Positions 36,910 through 45,855 are shown, counted from the first letter of the stretch. The stretch: 64,000 nt of DNA from Streptomyces mirabilis (GCF_018310535.1 NZ_CP074102.1:2852001-2916000); one strand, 5' to 3'. Translations and numbers: made by a program. Notes: generated by a model from the sequence alone, not told the origin.

Positions 36910-38228
36910 ATCTGTCCGTCCTCCAGCATTTCGGTCACAAGCGCCGCGATCTGGGACCTCTCGGAGCGGTTCAGCGTCACGTGCGCGAAGAGCGGATGAC
37001 CCTTCAGCTTCTCCACGACGGCGACCACGCCGTCGTACCGGCCGACACGCAGATTGTCCCGCTGTGCCACGTCATGGGTGAGAACCACCCGTGAGTTGGC
37101 GCCGATACGGGACAGAACGGTCAGCAGCACGTTCCGTTCCAGTGACTGGGCCTCGTCCACGATCACGAAGGCGTCGTGCAGGGAGCGGCCGCGGATGTGG
37201 GTGAGCGGCAGGACCTCCAGCATGCCGCGCGCGGTGACCTCCTCGATGACTTCGCGCGAGGTGACCGCCGACAGCGTGTCGAAGACCGCCTGCGCCCAGG
37301 GGCCCATCTTCTCGGCCTCGGAGCCGGGCAGATAGCCGAGCTCCTGCCCGCCCACCGCGTACAGCGGCCGGAAGACCATCACCTTCTGGTGCTGACGCCG
37401 CTCCAGCACGGCCTCCAGGCCCGCGCAGAGCGCGAGCGCCGACTTGCCGGTGCCGGCCCGGCCGCCCATCGACAGGATCCCGATGTCGGGGTCGAGCAGC
37501 AGATCGAGGGCGATGCGCTGCTCGGCGCTGCGGCCCTTGATGCCGAAGGCCTCCCGATCGCCGCGCACCAGCCGGACGTTGCCCTCGGAGGTGACACGGC
37601 CGAGGGCCTTGCCGCGCTCCGACTGGATCGTCAGACCGGTGTGGACCGGCAGGTCGGCCGCTTCGGGGACGTACGCGTGTCCGTCCTCGAAGAGGATGTC
37701 CACCTGCTCACCGGACAGGGTCAGTTCGGACATTCCGGTCCAGCCGGAGGAGCCCGTGATGGCCAGTTCCGCGCGGTACTCCTCGGCGAGGAGGCCGACG
37801 GACGAGGCCTTGATCCTGAGCGGCAGGTCCTTCGAGACGACGGTGACGTCGTACCCCTCGGCCTGCAGGTTGCGGGCGACCGCGAGGATGCGGGAGTCGT
37901 TGTCCCCCAGGCGGTACCCGCTGGGCAGGACGCTGGGGTCCGAGTGGTTGAGCTCGACGCGTACGGTCCCACCGAGTTCCCCGATCGGGATGGGGGCGTC
38001 GAGGCGGCCGAACCGCACCCGGAACTCGTCGAGCAGGCGCAGTGCCTGCCGGGCGAAGTAGCCGAGCTCGGGATGGTGCCTCTTGGCCTCCAGTTCCGTC
38101 ACCACGACGATCGGAAGCACGACCTCGTGCTCGTCGAAGCGGCTCAGGGCGTTCGGGTCGGCCAGCAGGACGCTGGTGTCGAGAACATAGGTGCGCCGGT
38201 CTGGCATACGACGCTTTGTGCTGGTCAC
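36906..38228 (-). CDS. PIN-PhoH family ATPase (PhoH2/YlaK type)
   Basis: 440-residue fusion of an N-terminal PIN ribonuclease domain and a C-terminal PhoH ATPase. PIN motifs include [16 protein letters not shown] near residue 15 and [15 protein letters not shown]. The PhoH part shows Walker [14 protein letters not shown] near residue 255 and Walker [14 protein letters not shown] near 354, then [18 protein letters not shown]. PhoH2 proteins are reported to have RNA helicase/RNase activity. GTG 38228 ([12 protein letters not shown]) is the start I recall in Streptomyces; ATG 38207 is possible. The open frame upstream to 38435 has no support. Confidence 0.9.
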   Translation of the reverse strand: MTSTKRRMPDRRTYVLDTSVLLADPNALSRFDEHEVVLPIVVVTELEAKRHHPELGYFARQALRLLDEFRVRFGRLDAPIPIGELGGTVRVELNHSDPSVLPSGYRLGDNDSRILAVARNLQAEGYDVTVVSKDLPLRIKASSVGLLAEEYRAELAITGSSGWTGMSELTLSGEQVDILFEDGHAYVPEAADLPVHTGLTIQSERGKALGRVTSEGNVRLVRGDREAFGIKGRSAEQRIALDLLLDPDIGILSMGGRAGTGKSALALCAGLEAVLERRQHQKVMVFRPLYAVGGQELGYLPGSEAEKMGPWAQAVFDTLSAVTSREVIEEVTARGMLEVLPLTHIRGRSLHDAFVIVDEAQSLERNVLLTVLSRIGANSRVVLTHDVAQRDNLRVGRYDGVVAVVEKLKGHPLFAHVTLNRSERSQIAALVTEMLEDGQI

Positions 38229-38528
38229 CACGGAAGGACGTACCCCCTCGGATGAGGTCGGGGAGCGACGGAGAGGAGCTGGACCGGTCCTGGCCGCATT
38301 GCGCGGGCCGGAGACCGGCCCTCCGTCTCGTCCGTACGGACCGCACGGTCGGGCTGGTGCAAAGGGCCTCCCGGGCGGACGGCCCCGTGCCGTCCGCTGA
38401 GATACGACACCCGTGGTTCGGGCGTCGACCTGCATGGCTTATGCCCTCGAACATGCGCGGCCATGCAAGAGCATGTGACCACGCGTTCGTTAACTCCGGA
38501 TGACGCGCACCCCTCGCACCCCCCTGGG
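38229..38528. other. 300-base uppS-phoH intergenic region
   Basis: No gene. It contains two hairpins: GGGCCGG-aga-CCGGCCC (38305-38321) and a 9-bp stem (38375-38397). It also has five CATG-containing words within about 45 bases (38431-38476), including CATGC-aaga-GCATG. The uppS terminator and phoH promoter should both lie here. Confidence 0.7.
38375..38397 (-). terminator. Possible terminator downstream of the cis-prenyltransferase gene
   Basis: GCGGACGGC (38375-38383) pairs perfectly with GCCGTCCGC (38389-38397) around a five-base loop. There is no T-run. It could alternatively be a leader hairpin of phoH. Confidence 0.45.
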
Positions 38529-39302
38529 TCAGCCTCCGTAGCGGCGGTGTCGCGCCGCGTAGTCACGCAGGGCGCGCAGGAAGTCGACCTTGCGGAACGC
38601 CGGCCAGAAAACTTCGCAGAAGTAGTACTCCGAGTGGGCGGTCTGCCAGAGCATGAATCCGGACAGCCGCTGCTCGCCGCTGGTGCGGATCACCAGGTCC
38701 GGATCGGGCTGGGCACTCGTATAGAGGTGCTTGCCGATGAGGTCGATGTCCACGGACTCGGCGACGTCCTCGATCGAGGAGCCCTTGTCGGCGGCGTCCA
38801 GGAGCATGGAGCGCACGGCGTCGGCGATCTCCTGGCGGCCGCCGTAGCCGATGGCGACGTTGACCACTATCCCGTCGACGTGCGCGGTGGCCTCCTCGGC
38901 CTCCTTCAGCGCGGTCTGCATCTGGGAGGGCAGGATGTCCGGCGTGCCCACGTGGTGCACGCGCCAGCGGCCGTCGGCGGCGAGGGTGCGTACGACGCCC
39001 TCGATGATGCCGAGCAGGGGGACGAGCTCGTCCTCGGGGCGGTCGAAGTTGTCCGTCGACAGCAGCCAGAGAGTGACGACCTCGACATCGGTCTCCGAGC
39101 ACCAGCCGAGGAACTCCTCGATCTTGTCGGCACCGGCGCGGTGCCCCTGGGCGGCCGTGCTGCCCGCCGCCTTCGCCCAGCGCCGGTTGCCGTCCATGAT
39201 GACGCCGATGTGCTTGGGCACCTGGTCGTGGTCGAGGTGGCCCTCCACCCTGCGTGTGTAGAACCTGAGCAGCAGCCGGCGCAGGTTGTCCCGCAGGTTC
39301 AC
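38529..39302 (-). CDS. uppS: cis-Prenyltransferase (isoprenyl/undecaprenyl diphosphate synthase family)
   Basis: 257-residue cis-prenyltransferase condensing IPP with an allylic diphosphate, as in undecaprenyl carrier lipid synthesis. The catalytic aspartate D37 lies in HIGVIMDGNRRWAKAAG. Other family motifs are LWLLSTDNFDRP, VNVAIGYGGRQEI and LVIRTSGEQRLSGFMLWQ, with SEYYFCEVFWPAF near the C-terminus. Actinobacteria carry more than one paralogue, some making shorter products, so chain length is not certain. IspH in this window supplies its substrate pathway, but the genes are unlinked in expression. Confidence 0.93.
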   Translation of the reverse strand: MNLRDNLRRLLLRFYTRRVEGHLDHDQVPKHIGVIMDGNRRWAKAAGSTAAQGHRAGADKIEEFLGWCSETDVEVVTLWLLSTDNFDRPEDELVPLLGIIEGVVRTLAADGRWRVHHVGTPDILPSQMQTALKEAEEATAHVDGIVVNVAIGYGGRQEIADAVRSMLLDAADKGSSIEDVAESVDIDLIGKHLYTSAQPDPDLVIRTSGEQRLSGFMLWQTAHSEYYFCEVFWPAFRKVDFLRALRDYAARHRRYGG

Positions 39303-39876
39303 GTGTTGTCAGCCCCTCCGTGCGGATCGGACGGGCGCGGCAGAGCGGCCTCGCTCAGCGCAACCCCTGTCCATATGGCGGTCCCCGGGGGCGAAGCCTA
39401 CCCCCGCGAAACCAACGGCCCCGCAAGAGGTGTCTGTGGTCCGACAAGTGGGCCGGGGTGGGGGCGCTGTGTCACCAGGACCGGTTCCCGAGGGCAGGGG
39501 GGCGCACGGGGGCGCAGGCGCGGGAGGCGGTGGGGTGGGGTGTGGGGCACAAAAAACGGGCCGGTCCGTGGGGGGGAGACGGACCGGCCCGAGGGGGGGT
39601 TTCCACCATAACCCTTCGTAAGTGATGCTGCGTGCATCGGCGTGCCACAACTACTCTCCGAAATCGGGCGACGACGCCACGGTGGTCGCGGAACCTCTCA
39701 TTCAAGGCTTGACCATGGCCGAATCACAGCGGATTCAAAGGGAATGGAGAGGTAAACGGAGAGATCCGGAGGGTTTGCGACCAACTGGGTCTTCCCTGCC
39801 GACTCGCCCCCACATACTCCGGGAGAGTGACGCGCGCCCGCGTCGCCCGCTTGACGGCGCCGCTAACTTCGCACCC
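39303..39876. other. 574-base spacer holding a probable small RNA
   Basis: No protein gene. A long frame (39622 onward) upstream of DUF192 lacks coding character until 39877. The stretch 39460-39600 is strikingly G-rich on the plus strand (C-rich on the minus strand) and contains the hairpin and T-run of the small RNA annotated here. The uppS promoter should be near 39310-39400. Confidence 0.75.
39551..39640 (-). ncRNA. Probable 6C-like small RNA (leftward)
   Basis: Read on the minus strand, a perfect 13-bp stem (arms 39579-39591 and 39557-39569, CGGGCCGGTCCGT) encloses a nine-base loop with seven consecutive C, then TTTTTT (39556-39551). Seven more C (39599-39593) come just before the stem. 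Upstream is a weak GGGTT/AACCC pairing around ATGGTGG. C-runs in loops and a terminal hairpin with T-run fit the actinobacterial 6C RNA class, related to mycobacterial B11, which pairs with G-rich ribosome-binding sites. The terminator faces left, with no leftward protein gene near on its right to terminate. The 5' end is estimated. Confidence 0.62.
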
Positions 39877-40212
39877 ATGGCCATGCTCACCACGCCGGGG
39901 ATCCCCGCACCGGTGCCGCTGGAGATCGCCGTGTCGGCCCGCGCCCGGCGCCGTGGACTGCTCGGGCGCGACGGGATCGACGGGGCCCTGCTGCTCTCGC
40001 CCGCCAGTGCGGTGCACACCCTGGGGATGCGGTTCGCGATCGACGTCGCCTATTTGGACCGGAAGTTCCGCGTCTTGGCGGTGCGGACGATGAAGCCGGG
40101 GCGCATGGGGCGCCCCCGCCCACGCTCCCGCCACATTCTGGAGGCGGAGGCCGGGGCGATGGAGCGATGGGGCGTACGGCGCGGGGCACAGGTCACGGTG
40201 CACGACCGGTGA
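39877..40212 (+). CDS. DUF192 family protein
   Basis: 111-residue protein of the DUF192 fold. The family pattern is seen in EIAVSARARRRGLLGRDGI, then ALLLSPASAVHTLGMRFAID and VAYLDRKFRVLAVRTMKPG. Many members are exported and others cytoplasmic; here no signal peptide is visible from the ATG at 39877 (MAMLTTPG). The ATG lacks a strong ribosome-binding site, and a second ATG two codons later is equally possible. Function is unknown. A 10-bp hairpin terminator follows. Confidence 0.85.
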   Translation: MAMLTTPGIPAPVPLEIAVSARARRRGLLGRDGIDGALLLSPASAVHTLGMRFAIDVAYLDRKFRVLAVRTMKPGRMGRPRPRSRHILEAEAGAMERWGVRRGAQVTVHDR

Positions 40213-40235
40213 CGTGACTTCAGGCAGGGAGCGCA

Positions 40236-40266
40236 GCACCGCGCAGCCCCCTCCACTGCGCGGTGC
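40236..40266 (+). terminator. Hairpin after the DUF192 gene
   Basis: GCACCGCGCA (40236-40245) pairs perfectly with TGCGCGGTGC (40257-40266) around an 11-base loop, 23 bases after the stop. No T-run. Confidence 0.7.
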
Positions 40267-40478
40267 CACACGCGCAGCTTTGCTCACGCGAATTACCTTG
40301 GTCTGAACTTACGTGAGGCGAACACCCCAGACGACCCACCCCCGATAACGATGTGGAAACCCTGTGAAGAAGTCCGTCATACGGACGGACATCTCACCCA
40401 CGGCTGGTCGCATCAGGGTGTTTTCGGTCAATCGGTTCCCGGATGCTCCAGCGGCCAGGATCTGACCTCATTCCCGCC

Positions 40479-40484
40479 TACCTT
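40479..40484 (+). promoter_or_regulatory. Possible -10 element (TACCTT) for a leaderless start
   Basis: TACCTT lies exactly six bases before the ATG at 40491, and no ribosome-binding site is present. Confidence 0.42.
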
Positions 40485-40490
40485 CGCCGC

Positions 40491-41639
40491 ATGACCCTGA
40501 AGATCACATGGAACGAGGCGAGCGCGCGGCGAATGGAACGCCAGTTCCTGGCCGTTCCGGCGCGCGGCGGGACTCCGGTCGCCGACACCGTCGGCGCGAT
40601 GCTCGGCGCGCACGCACAAGTCCTGTCGGCGGCCGAGGTGTCGGTGGGCGTACGCGCCGAGGGAGTCACTCGGGCGGACGTACGCGCCGCGCTCTGGGAG
40701 GACGGGTCGCTGGTGAAGACGTACGGTCCGCGCGGCACCGTACATCTGCTCCCCACCGCGGAACTCCCCCTCTGGACGGCCGCGCTGACGGCGATCCCGT
40801 CCGGCCGGAGCCCCTCCGCGCCCGCCGTCCGGCTCACCGAGGAGCAGGCGGACGAGGTCGTGGCGGCGATCGGGGACGCCCTGGACGGCACTCGGCTGAC
40901 CATCGACGAGTTGAGCGACGAGGTGGTGGCGCGCACCGGGTCCTGGGCCGGGGACCTGGTGATGCCCGCGTTCCAGGGCATGTGGCCGCGCTGGCGGCAG
41001 GTCATGCACCGGGCGGGTCAGCGCGGCGCGCTGTGCTTCGCCCCGAACCGGGGCCGCAAGGCGACGTACACCCGGCCCCCGCACTTCGAGCCGCTCGCCG
41101 CCGACGAGGGGCTCGCCCTGCTCGTAGGGCGCTATCTGCGCGCGTACGGACCGGCGACGCCGGGGCGGTTCGCCAAGTGGGCCGCGGCTCCGCGTGGTTG
41201 GGCCACCGAGCTCTTCGCCTCGCTGGCGGGTACGGGGGTCATCGAGGAGGTCGACTTCGAGGGGCCGGCGTGGGTCGCGGCGGGCGACACGGAGTTCCCG
41301 GGGGCGCCGATGAGCGGGGTGCGGCTGCTTCCGTACTTCGACGCGTACGCCATCGCCGCGGGGCCCCGCGAGGTGCTGTTCCCCGGGCCTGCGTACGCAC
41401 GTGCCCTCGCGGGCGGCCAGGCCGGGAACTTCCCCGTGCTGCTGGTCGACGGCGTGGTGGCCGGGGTCTGGCACCAGCGGCGCCGGGGACGGCGTACGAC
41501 GATCACCGTGGAGCCGCTGGAAGGGCTGACGGCGGCGCGGGAACGGGAGTTGGCGCAGCAGGTGGAACGAGTGGGTGAAATCCTGGAGGCGGGGGCGGAG
41601 TTGGTGGTGGGGAGGGTGACGGCGGGCCCGCACGCATGA
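40491..41639 (+). CDS. Winged-helix DNA-binding protein (HTH_42/YcaQ-like)
   Basis: 382-residue protein of the winged-helix group related to YcaQ/AlkX, some members of which unhook DNA crosslinks or excise alkylated bases. Family segments include VGMxxAHAQ-like VGAMLGAHAQVLSAAE, LVKTYGPRGTVHLL, RYLRAYGPATPGRFAKW and LLPYFDAYAIAAGPRE. The catalytic QxQ/QxD motif of true YcaQ glycosylases is not evident, so enzymatic activity is unproven. The ATG at 40491 is chosen over 40443 because a -10-like hexamer sits six bases upstream, implying a leaderless message. Confidence 0.85.
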   Translation: MTLKITWNEASARRMERQFLAVPARGGTPVADTVGAMLGAHAQVLSAAEVSVGVRAEGVTRADVRAALWEDGSLVKTYGPRGTVHLLPTAELPLWTAALTAIPSGRSPSAPAVRLTEEQADEVVAAIGDALDGTRLTIDELSDEVVARTGSWAGDLVMPAFQGMWPRWRQVMHRAGQRGALCFAPNRGRKATYTRPPHFEPLAADEGLALLVGRYLRAYGPATPGRFAKWAAAPRGWATELFASLAGTGVIEEVDFEGPAWVAAGDTEFPGAPMSGVRLLPYFDAYAIAAGPREVLFPGPAYARALAGGQAGNFPVLLVDGVVAGVWHQRRRGRRTTITVEPLEGLTAARERELAQQVERVGEILEAGAELVVGRVTAGPHA

Positions 41640-41677
41640 GCCCGACCATGAGCCCTCCCGGGGATCCCCATGGACCC

Positions 41678-42451
41678 CTAGGAACGACGCGGCTTGCGCG
41701 CCTCGATCAGGAAGCGGGCGCTGTGGGCGACGAACGGGCCCTTCGCCTCGATCCGCTCGTGCAGCGCACGCAGCTCGGTCCGGTAGCGGTCGACGGTGAA
41801 GCCGGGGACCATCCAGATCACCTTGCGCAGGAAGTGGACGACGGCACCGATGTCGTAGAACTCGACGCGCAGCCGCTCCGCGCGCAGGTCGACGACGTCG
41901 AGCCCGGCGGCCTCGGCGGCGGCGCGGGCGTGGTCCGGGTGCCGGCCGTTCCTGACGTCCTCCGGCAGCGGGCCGAGGAAGTACTCGACGAGTTCGAAGA
42001 CGCTCGCCGGGCCGACCTGCTGGGAGAAGTACGTGCCGCCGGGGCGCAGGACGCGCGCGATCTCGGCCCAGTGCGTCGTGACCGGGTGCCGGCTGGTGAC
42101 CAGGTCGAAGGCGCCGTCCGCGAAGGGCAGCGGGGCGTCCTCGGGAGAGGCGACGACCACGGCGCCACGGGGGTGGAGCAGGGCGGTGGCCTTCGCGACG
42201 TTCGGGGGCCAGCCCTCGGTGGCGGCGGTGAGCGGGGGCAGTGTCGGCGCGGAGGCCAGCACCTCACCGCCACCGGTCTGGATGTCCAGCGCGGCGGACG
42301 CCTGCGCCAGCAGCTCCCCCATCGCCCGCGCGTACCCCCACGAGGGCCGCTCCTCGGTGGCGCGCCCCTCGAACCAGGAGAAGTCCCACCCCTCGACGGA
42401 CGCGGCCACGGCCTCGTCGACGAGAGCTTCGAAGGTACGAATGGTGGTCAT
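41678..42451 (-). CDS. Class I SAM-dependent methyltransferase
   Basis: 257-residue methyltransferase with the SAM-binding order of the class I fold: LDIQTGGGEVLA (motif I, residues about 54-66), GAVVVASPEDAPLPFADGAFDLV (motifs II-III; methyltransferase_11 pattern) and IARVLRPGGTYFSQQVG. The C-terminal part (AERLRVEFYDIGAVVHFLR, VPGFTVDRY) probably binds substrate, which is unknown. It is the first of a run of four leftward genes with short gaps. Confidence 0.88.
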   Translation of the reverse strand: MTTIRTFEALVDEAVAASVEGWDFSWFEGRATEERPSWGYARAMGELLAQASAALDIQTGGGEVLASAPTLPPLTAATEGWPPNVAKATALLHPRGAVVVASPEDAPLPFADGAFDLVTSRHPVTTHWAEIARVLRPGGTYFSQQVGPASVFELVEYFLGPLPEDVRNGRHPDHARAAAEAAGLDVVDLRAERLRVEFYDIGAVVHFLRKVIWMVPGFTVDRYRTELRALHERIEAKGPFVAHSARFLIEARKPRRS

Positions 42452-42550
42452 GGGGGGATCTTCTCAACGGGGCGGTGGGGAGGCGAGGCGTTTTCCACCG
42501 GGCAACGGGGTTCCGGGGCCAGGTGTCCAGGGCGCTCGTCGCCGGTGCTT

Positions 42551-43012
42551 TCACTCCTCGGGGAGTACGAGCAGGGTGTGGTCGTCGTTGCCGTGGCGGA
42601 TGGGCCCGTGGTGCTGGAAGCCGTGCCGTTCCAGGAGGCGTAGGGACGCGGTGTTGCCCGTGAAGGGATCGGCGTACAGGGGGCGGTTCCTCTCCAGCTC
42701 GAGGAAGCGGGCCAGAGCCTTGGTGCCGATCCCCCGGCCCCAGTACGGGCGGCCGAACCAGTAGCCGATGAAGCGCCGCTCGCCCTCCCACCAGGAGACG
42801 ACGTTCCCGGCCGGCACACCGTCCACGGTGACCGTCTGCACGAGGACGGTGTCGTCACCGAGGACCCTGGTCCTCCAGTGGGACATGAACGCCTCCCGCG
42901 TCCGGGGCTCGAACCTCGACCGCCGGGCCGCCTCGGGATCCTGCTCGTAGACCAGGAACAGGTCGAGGTCGGTTTCGACCGCGTCCCTCAGTCGTACGTC
43001 GTCATCGCTCAT
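42551..43012 (-). CDS. GNAT family N-acetyltransferase
   Basis: 153-residue GNAT acetyltransferase, RimJ/AAC(6')-like in pattern. The acetyl-CoA loop is RPYWGRGIGTKALARFL, followed by the typical NTASLRLLERHGFQHHG. The ATG at 43012 (MSDDDVRLRDAVETD) is preferred to a start at 43042. Substrate unknown; protein N-termini, aminoglycosides and small amines are all possible. Confidence 0.88.
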   Translation of the reverse strand: MSDDDVRLRDAVETDLDLFLVYEQDPEAARRSRFEPRTREAFMSHWRTRVLGDDTVLVQTVTVDGVPAGNVVSWWEGERRFIGYWFGRPYWGRGIGTKALARFLELERNRPLYADPFTGNTASLRLLERHGFQHHGPIRHGNDDHTLLVLPEE

Positions 43013-43050
43013 ACCGACGAGTCTGGCAGCGGGCACCGACAACGACCGGC

Positions 43051-43923
43051 CTACCCGATGAGCGGCCGGACCTCTCGGGCCGCGAACCGTATGAAGGCCT
43101 CGGGGTCCGGTTCGTCGGCGGTGGGCTGCAGGACCACGGTGTCGGCGCCGGCCTCCGCGAGGCGCTGTACGGCCTTGGCCACCGCGTCCGCGTCCCCGGC
43201 GACGCCGTGCTCCGGCAGCGGATCCTCACCGTTCGCCTCGATCTCGGCGCGCAGCCGCGCCGCCGCGTCCGGTCCGGTGGCCGTGTGGAGGTAGACGACC
43301 ACCCGGTGGTGGTCGGTCCGGCCCGCCGACTCCCGCCCCTCGTCGATGAGTCGGCGCGCCCGCCGTACCCCTTCCGGCGCGGTGGCGGCGGTGAGGACGG
43401 TGCCGTCGGCGGCGGCCCCCGAGAGCCGGAGCGAACGCGGCCCGGTGGCGCCCGCGAGCACCTCCGGTGCCGCCGCCGGGGGCCAGTCGAGGGCGACGCC
43501 GTCCAGCTTCACGTACCGGCCGTCCGTGCTGACCCGCTCGCCCCGCAGCAGCGCGCGCAGCGCGTCGAGGTGCTCGCGCAGCAGCGTCACGGGCGACTCC
43601 GCACGCGCCCCGACCTGCCCCATCCAGTCCTGTACGCCGTGGCCGACGCCCAGGATCGCGCGCCCTGGGAACATCCGGTGCAGCGTGGCGGCCTCCATCG
43701 CGGTGACGGCGACGTTCCGCAGCGGGACGGGCAGCAGGCCCACGCCGACCCGGACCCGTTCGGTCCAGGCGAGAGCGGCCGCCGCGGCCGAGATGCCCCC
43801 TTCGAGGAAGCAGTCCTCCCACAGCCACAGCTCCTCCAGGCCCGCGTCGTCCGCCGCGCGCGCGACGTCCCGCAGCCGCTCGGGGGGCAGTTGGGGCCGG
43901 AACACAACGCCGAGAACAGTCAT
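43051..43923 (-). CDS. LLM-class flavin-dependent oxidoreductase
   Basis: 290-residue luciferase-like monooxygenase fold protein, probably using F420 or FMN. Family segments are GLEELWLWEDCFLEGGISAA, RVRVGVGLLPVPLRN, FPGRAILGVGHGVQDWMGQVG and LAGATGPRSLRLSGAAADG. In Streptomyces such enzymes often act on secondary metabolites or xenobiotics. GGAAGG lies just upstream of the ATG. Reaction not assigned. Confidence 0.9.
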   Translation of the reverse strand: MTVLGVVFRPQLPPERLRDVARAADDAGLEELWLWEDCFLEGGISAAAAALAWTERVRVGVGLLPVPLRNVAVTAMEAATLHRMFPGRAILGVGHGVQDWMGQVGARAESPVTLLREHLDALRALLRGERVSTDGRYVKLDGVALDWPPAAAPEVLAGATGPRSLRLSGAAADGTVLTAATAPEGVRRARRLIDEGRESAGRTDHHRVVVYLHTATGPDAAARLRAEIEANGEDPLPEHGVAGDADAVAKAVQRLAEAGADTVVLQPTADEPDPEAFIRFAAREVRPLIG

Positions 43924-43963
43924 GGAGCCTTCCTACCGATGTCCCGGCTCGCGGACAACACGT

Positions 43964-44590
43964 TTACGTGTCGGCGGTTCCGGGGTCGGTAGCAGTGGTG
44001 GTGGCGGGGGCGATGGCGGTGCTGTCGCGTTCGTAGCGCAGGAGTACGACCCCGTTGCCGAAGGCCCGTGACTCGACGAACCGCAGATTGGTCGGGGTGT
44101 GCGACTCCGGGAACAGGGGTTTGCCGCGGCCGATCAGCACCGGATGGACGTACACCCGGAACTCGTCGACCAAGTCGTGCCGCAGGAACGCGGCCGCGAG
44201 GTCGGCGCCGCCGAGGCCGAGGTCCCCGCCGGGCTGTTCCTTGAGCGCCCTGACCTCGTCCGGTACGACGTCCCGGACGATCGTGGTGTTCCAGTCGGCC
44301 CGCTCCAGCGTCCGCGAGTACACGTACTTGGGGATGTCCCGCCAGATCCCCGCGAACTCGACCATCTCGGCCGTACTGTCCGGGCTGTCCGGATCCTGGT
44401 CGGCCGTCGGCCAGAACCCGGCCATCAGCTCGTGCGTCACCCGGCCGTCCAGCAGGCCGCCGAGCTTCTTGATCTCCTCGTTGAAGTGGCGGTGCAGCTC
44501 CGCGTCGACGCGGTGCCAGTCGATCTCGCGGTTCGGTCCCTCGATGAATCCGTCCAGGGACACCGACATCATCAGGACGATTCTCCTCAT
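43964..44590 (-). CDS. Dihydrofolate reductase-fold protein (RibD C-terminal type)
   Basis: 208-residue protein of the RibD_C/DHFR superfamily. The N-terminus RRIVLMMSVSLDGFIEGP and the cofactor-binding region GGDLGLGGADLAAAFLRHDLVDEF, HPVLIGRGKPLFPE are characteristic. These actinobacterial proteins are NADPH-dependent reductases of unknown substrate, not folate enzymes proper. It lies 12 bases beyond the OmpA-like gene of the Tad locus, so it may be read by the same leftward transcript. A paralogue lies at 58857. Confidence 0.88.
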   Translation of the reverse strand: MRRIVLMMSVSLDGFIEGPNREIDWHRVDAELHRHFNEEIKKLGGLLDGRVTHELMAGFWPTADQDPDSPDSTAEMVEFAGIWRDIPKYVYSRTLERADWNTTIVRDVVPDEVRALKEQPGGDLGLGGADLAAAFLRHDLVDEFRVYVHPVLIGRGKPLFPESHTPTNLRFVESRAFGNGVVLLRYERDSTAIAPATTTATDPGTADT

Positions 44591-44602
44591 GACACCAGGT
44601 TC

Positions 44603-45259
44603 TCAGCTCTGGGCTCCCGAGGAACCACTGTTCGCCGCGCCACGTGGGAACGTCACCTCCACCCGGCGGTTCTTCCGGCGGCCCTCCTCCGAGGTGTTGT
44701 CCGCGATCGGGTAGTCCTCGCTGTAGCCGCGCACCTCGAAGGTGACGTCCGTCGAGCCGAGCGCCGCCGCCAGCTCGTCGTGGACGATCTCCGCGCGCTT
44801 CTTGGAGAGGACCAGGCCGTGGGCGTACGAGCCGAGGTTGTCGGTGAACCCGAACACCCTGACCGTCGTCGCCTTCTGGTTCTTGATCTCGTCCGCGATC
44901 GCCTGGATACGGGAACGGGCGTCGGGGTTCAGCTTCGAACTGTCCTTGGGGAACAACACCTCGGCCTGCAACGCGAACGTCACGTCCGAGTTCGTGTCCT
45001 CCCGCCGCTCCTCACCACCGAGGTCCTCGACGACCGACTTGATGTCCAACACCTTGGCAGGCGCGAGCGTGGCACCGTCGGCGAGCTTCAGGCCGGGGCT
45101 GGTGGGGTCGACGGTGGGGGGTGGGGAGGTGGTGACGCTGCCCGGCGGGGCGCTGGGGTCGGTGCCGTCGGCGTGCGCGGGGCCGCCGGCGAGGCTCAGC
45201 GCGGCCAGTACGGCGAGGGCCGTGAGCGTGGTCGCGGCGCTGCGGGGTGCGAGGGCCAT
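44603..45259 (-). CDS. OmpA-like peptidoglycan-binding protein of the Tad locus
   Basis: 218-residue exported protein. A signal peptide (SAATTLTALAVLAALSLAGG, cleavage after AHA) precedes a Pro/Ser/Thr linker and an OmpA_C domain (about 95-210). That domain carries VLFPKDSSKLNPDARSRIQ, FGFTDNLGSYAHGLVLSKKR and EEGRRKNRRVEVTF, the regions contacting meso- or LL-diaminopimelate in peptidoglycan. ATG 45259 has GGCGGCGA at good spacing; a GTG at 45265 would overlap the lipoprotein stop. A wall-anchoring role for the pilus apparatus is inferred from position. Confidence 0.9.
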   Translation of the reverse strand: MALAPRSAATTLTALAVLAALSLAGGPAHADGTDPSAPPGSVTTSPPPTVDPTSPGLKLADGATLAPAKVLDIKSVVEDLGGEERREDTNSDVTFALQAEVLFPKDSSKLNPDARSRIQAIADEIKNQKATTVRVFGFTDNLGSYAHGLVLSKKRAEIVHDELAAALGSTDVTFEVRGYSEDYPIADNTSEEGRRKNRRVEVTFPRGAANSGSSGAQS

Positions 45260-45261
45260 GG

Positions 45262-45855
45262 TCACTCGCCGCCGGAGATCTGGATGGAGGCGGGGGGCAT
45301 GGAGCCGACCTGGAAGTCGACGTTGGTGGTGTCGGCGGGGGGTGCGGGGAATTGGGCGAACCAGTCTGCCGACTGGCCCGCTTCCACGCCACCGCCGTCG
45401 AACTTCGTGCAGAGGCAGCGCCCCTGAGTGTCCCGCAGGACGAGGTACTTCTTCTTGCCCTTGCTGTCGATCAGGGAGGCTCCGGCGAGCGAGGCGCCGT
45501 TCCCGCTCAACTCCCGCTCGTCCCCACGCCAGTTCGATGCGATCCAGAACTGGCCGCCACCGTTGGTCACCTTGCCGCTCACGGTGACATAGCCGCCTTG
45601 GTCACGGGCGGCCGAGGTGACGGTGAGTGTGATGTCGCCGCCCTTGACCTCCGCCAGCGCCGCCACCTGACTCGGTGTCGAAGACGCCTGCGGTTTGCTT
45701 CCGCCGCCGCCATTGCTCGACTGGGAGGTCGAAGTCGCGCTCGGCTTGTCACCGCCGTCTCCCCCGCCGCAACCGGACACCGTGAGGAGCAACCCAGTCG
45801 TGATGGCCACTGCGGCCAGTGCCCGTCGGCCCTTCATGGTGTGCCGGAGATCCAT
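45262..45855 (-). CDS. Putative lipoprotein of the Tad locus
   Basis: 197-residue exported protein with a lipobox (LLTVSGCGGG, lipidated Cys near residue 29), then a Ser/Gly/Thr-rich spacer. The C-terminal beta-rich domain (about 65-197) resembles DUF4352/immunoglobulin-like extracellular modules (GGDITLTVTSAARDQGG, YVTVSGKVTNGGGQFW) with a CLC pair (QGRCLCTKF). It sits between the TadG-like and OmpA-like genes and overlaps the latter's GTG, implying joint expression. Function unknown. ATG 45837 is an alternative start. Confidence 0.85.
   Translation of the reverse strand: MDLRHTMKGRRALAAVAITTGLLLTVSGCGGGDGGDKPSATSTSQSSNGGGGSKPQASSTPSQVAALAEVKGGDITLTVTSAARDQGGYVTVSGKVTNGGGQFWIASNWRGDERELSGNGASLAGASLIDSKGKKKYLVLRDTQGRCLCTKFDGGGVEAGQSADWFAQFPAPPADTTNVDFQVGSMPPASIQISGGE

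Noticed and set aside
39622..39876. 85-codon N-terminal extension of the DUF192 protein
   Set aside because: No similarity to the family, poor third-position GC and overlap with the small RNA locus.
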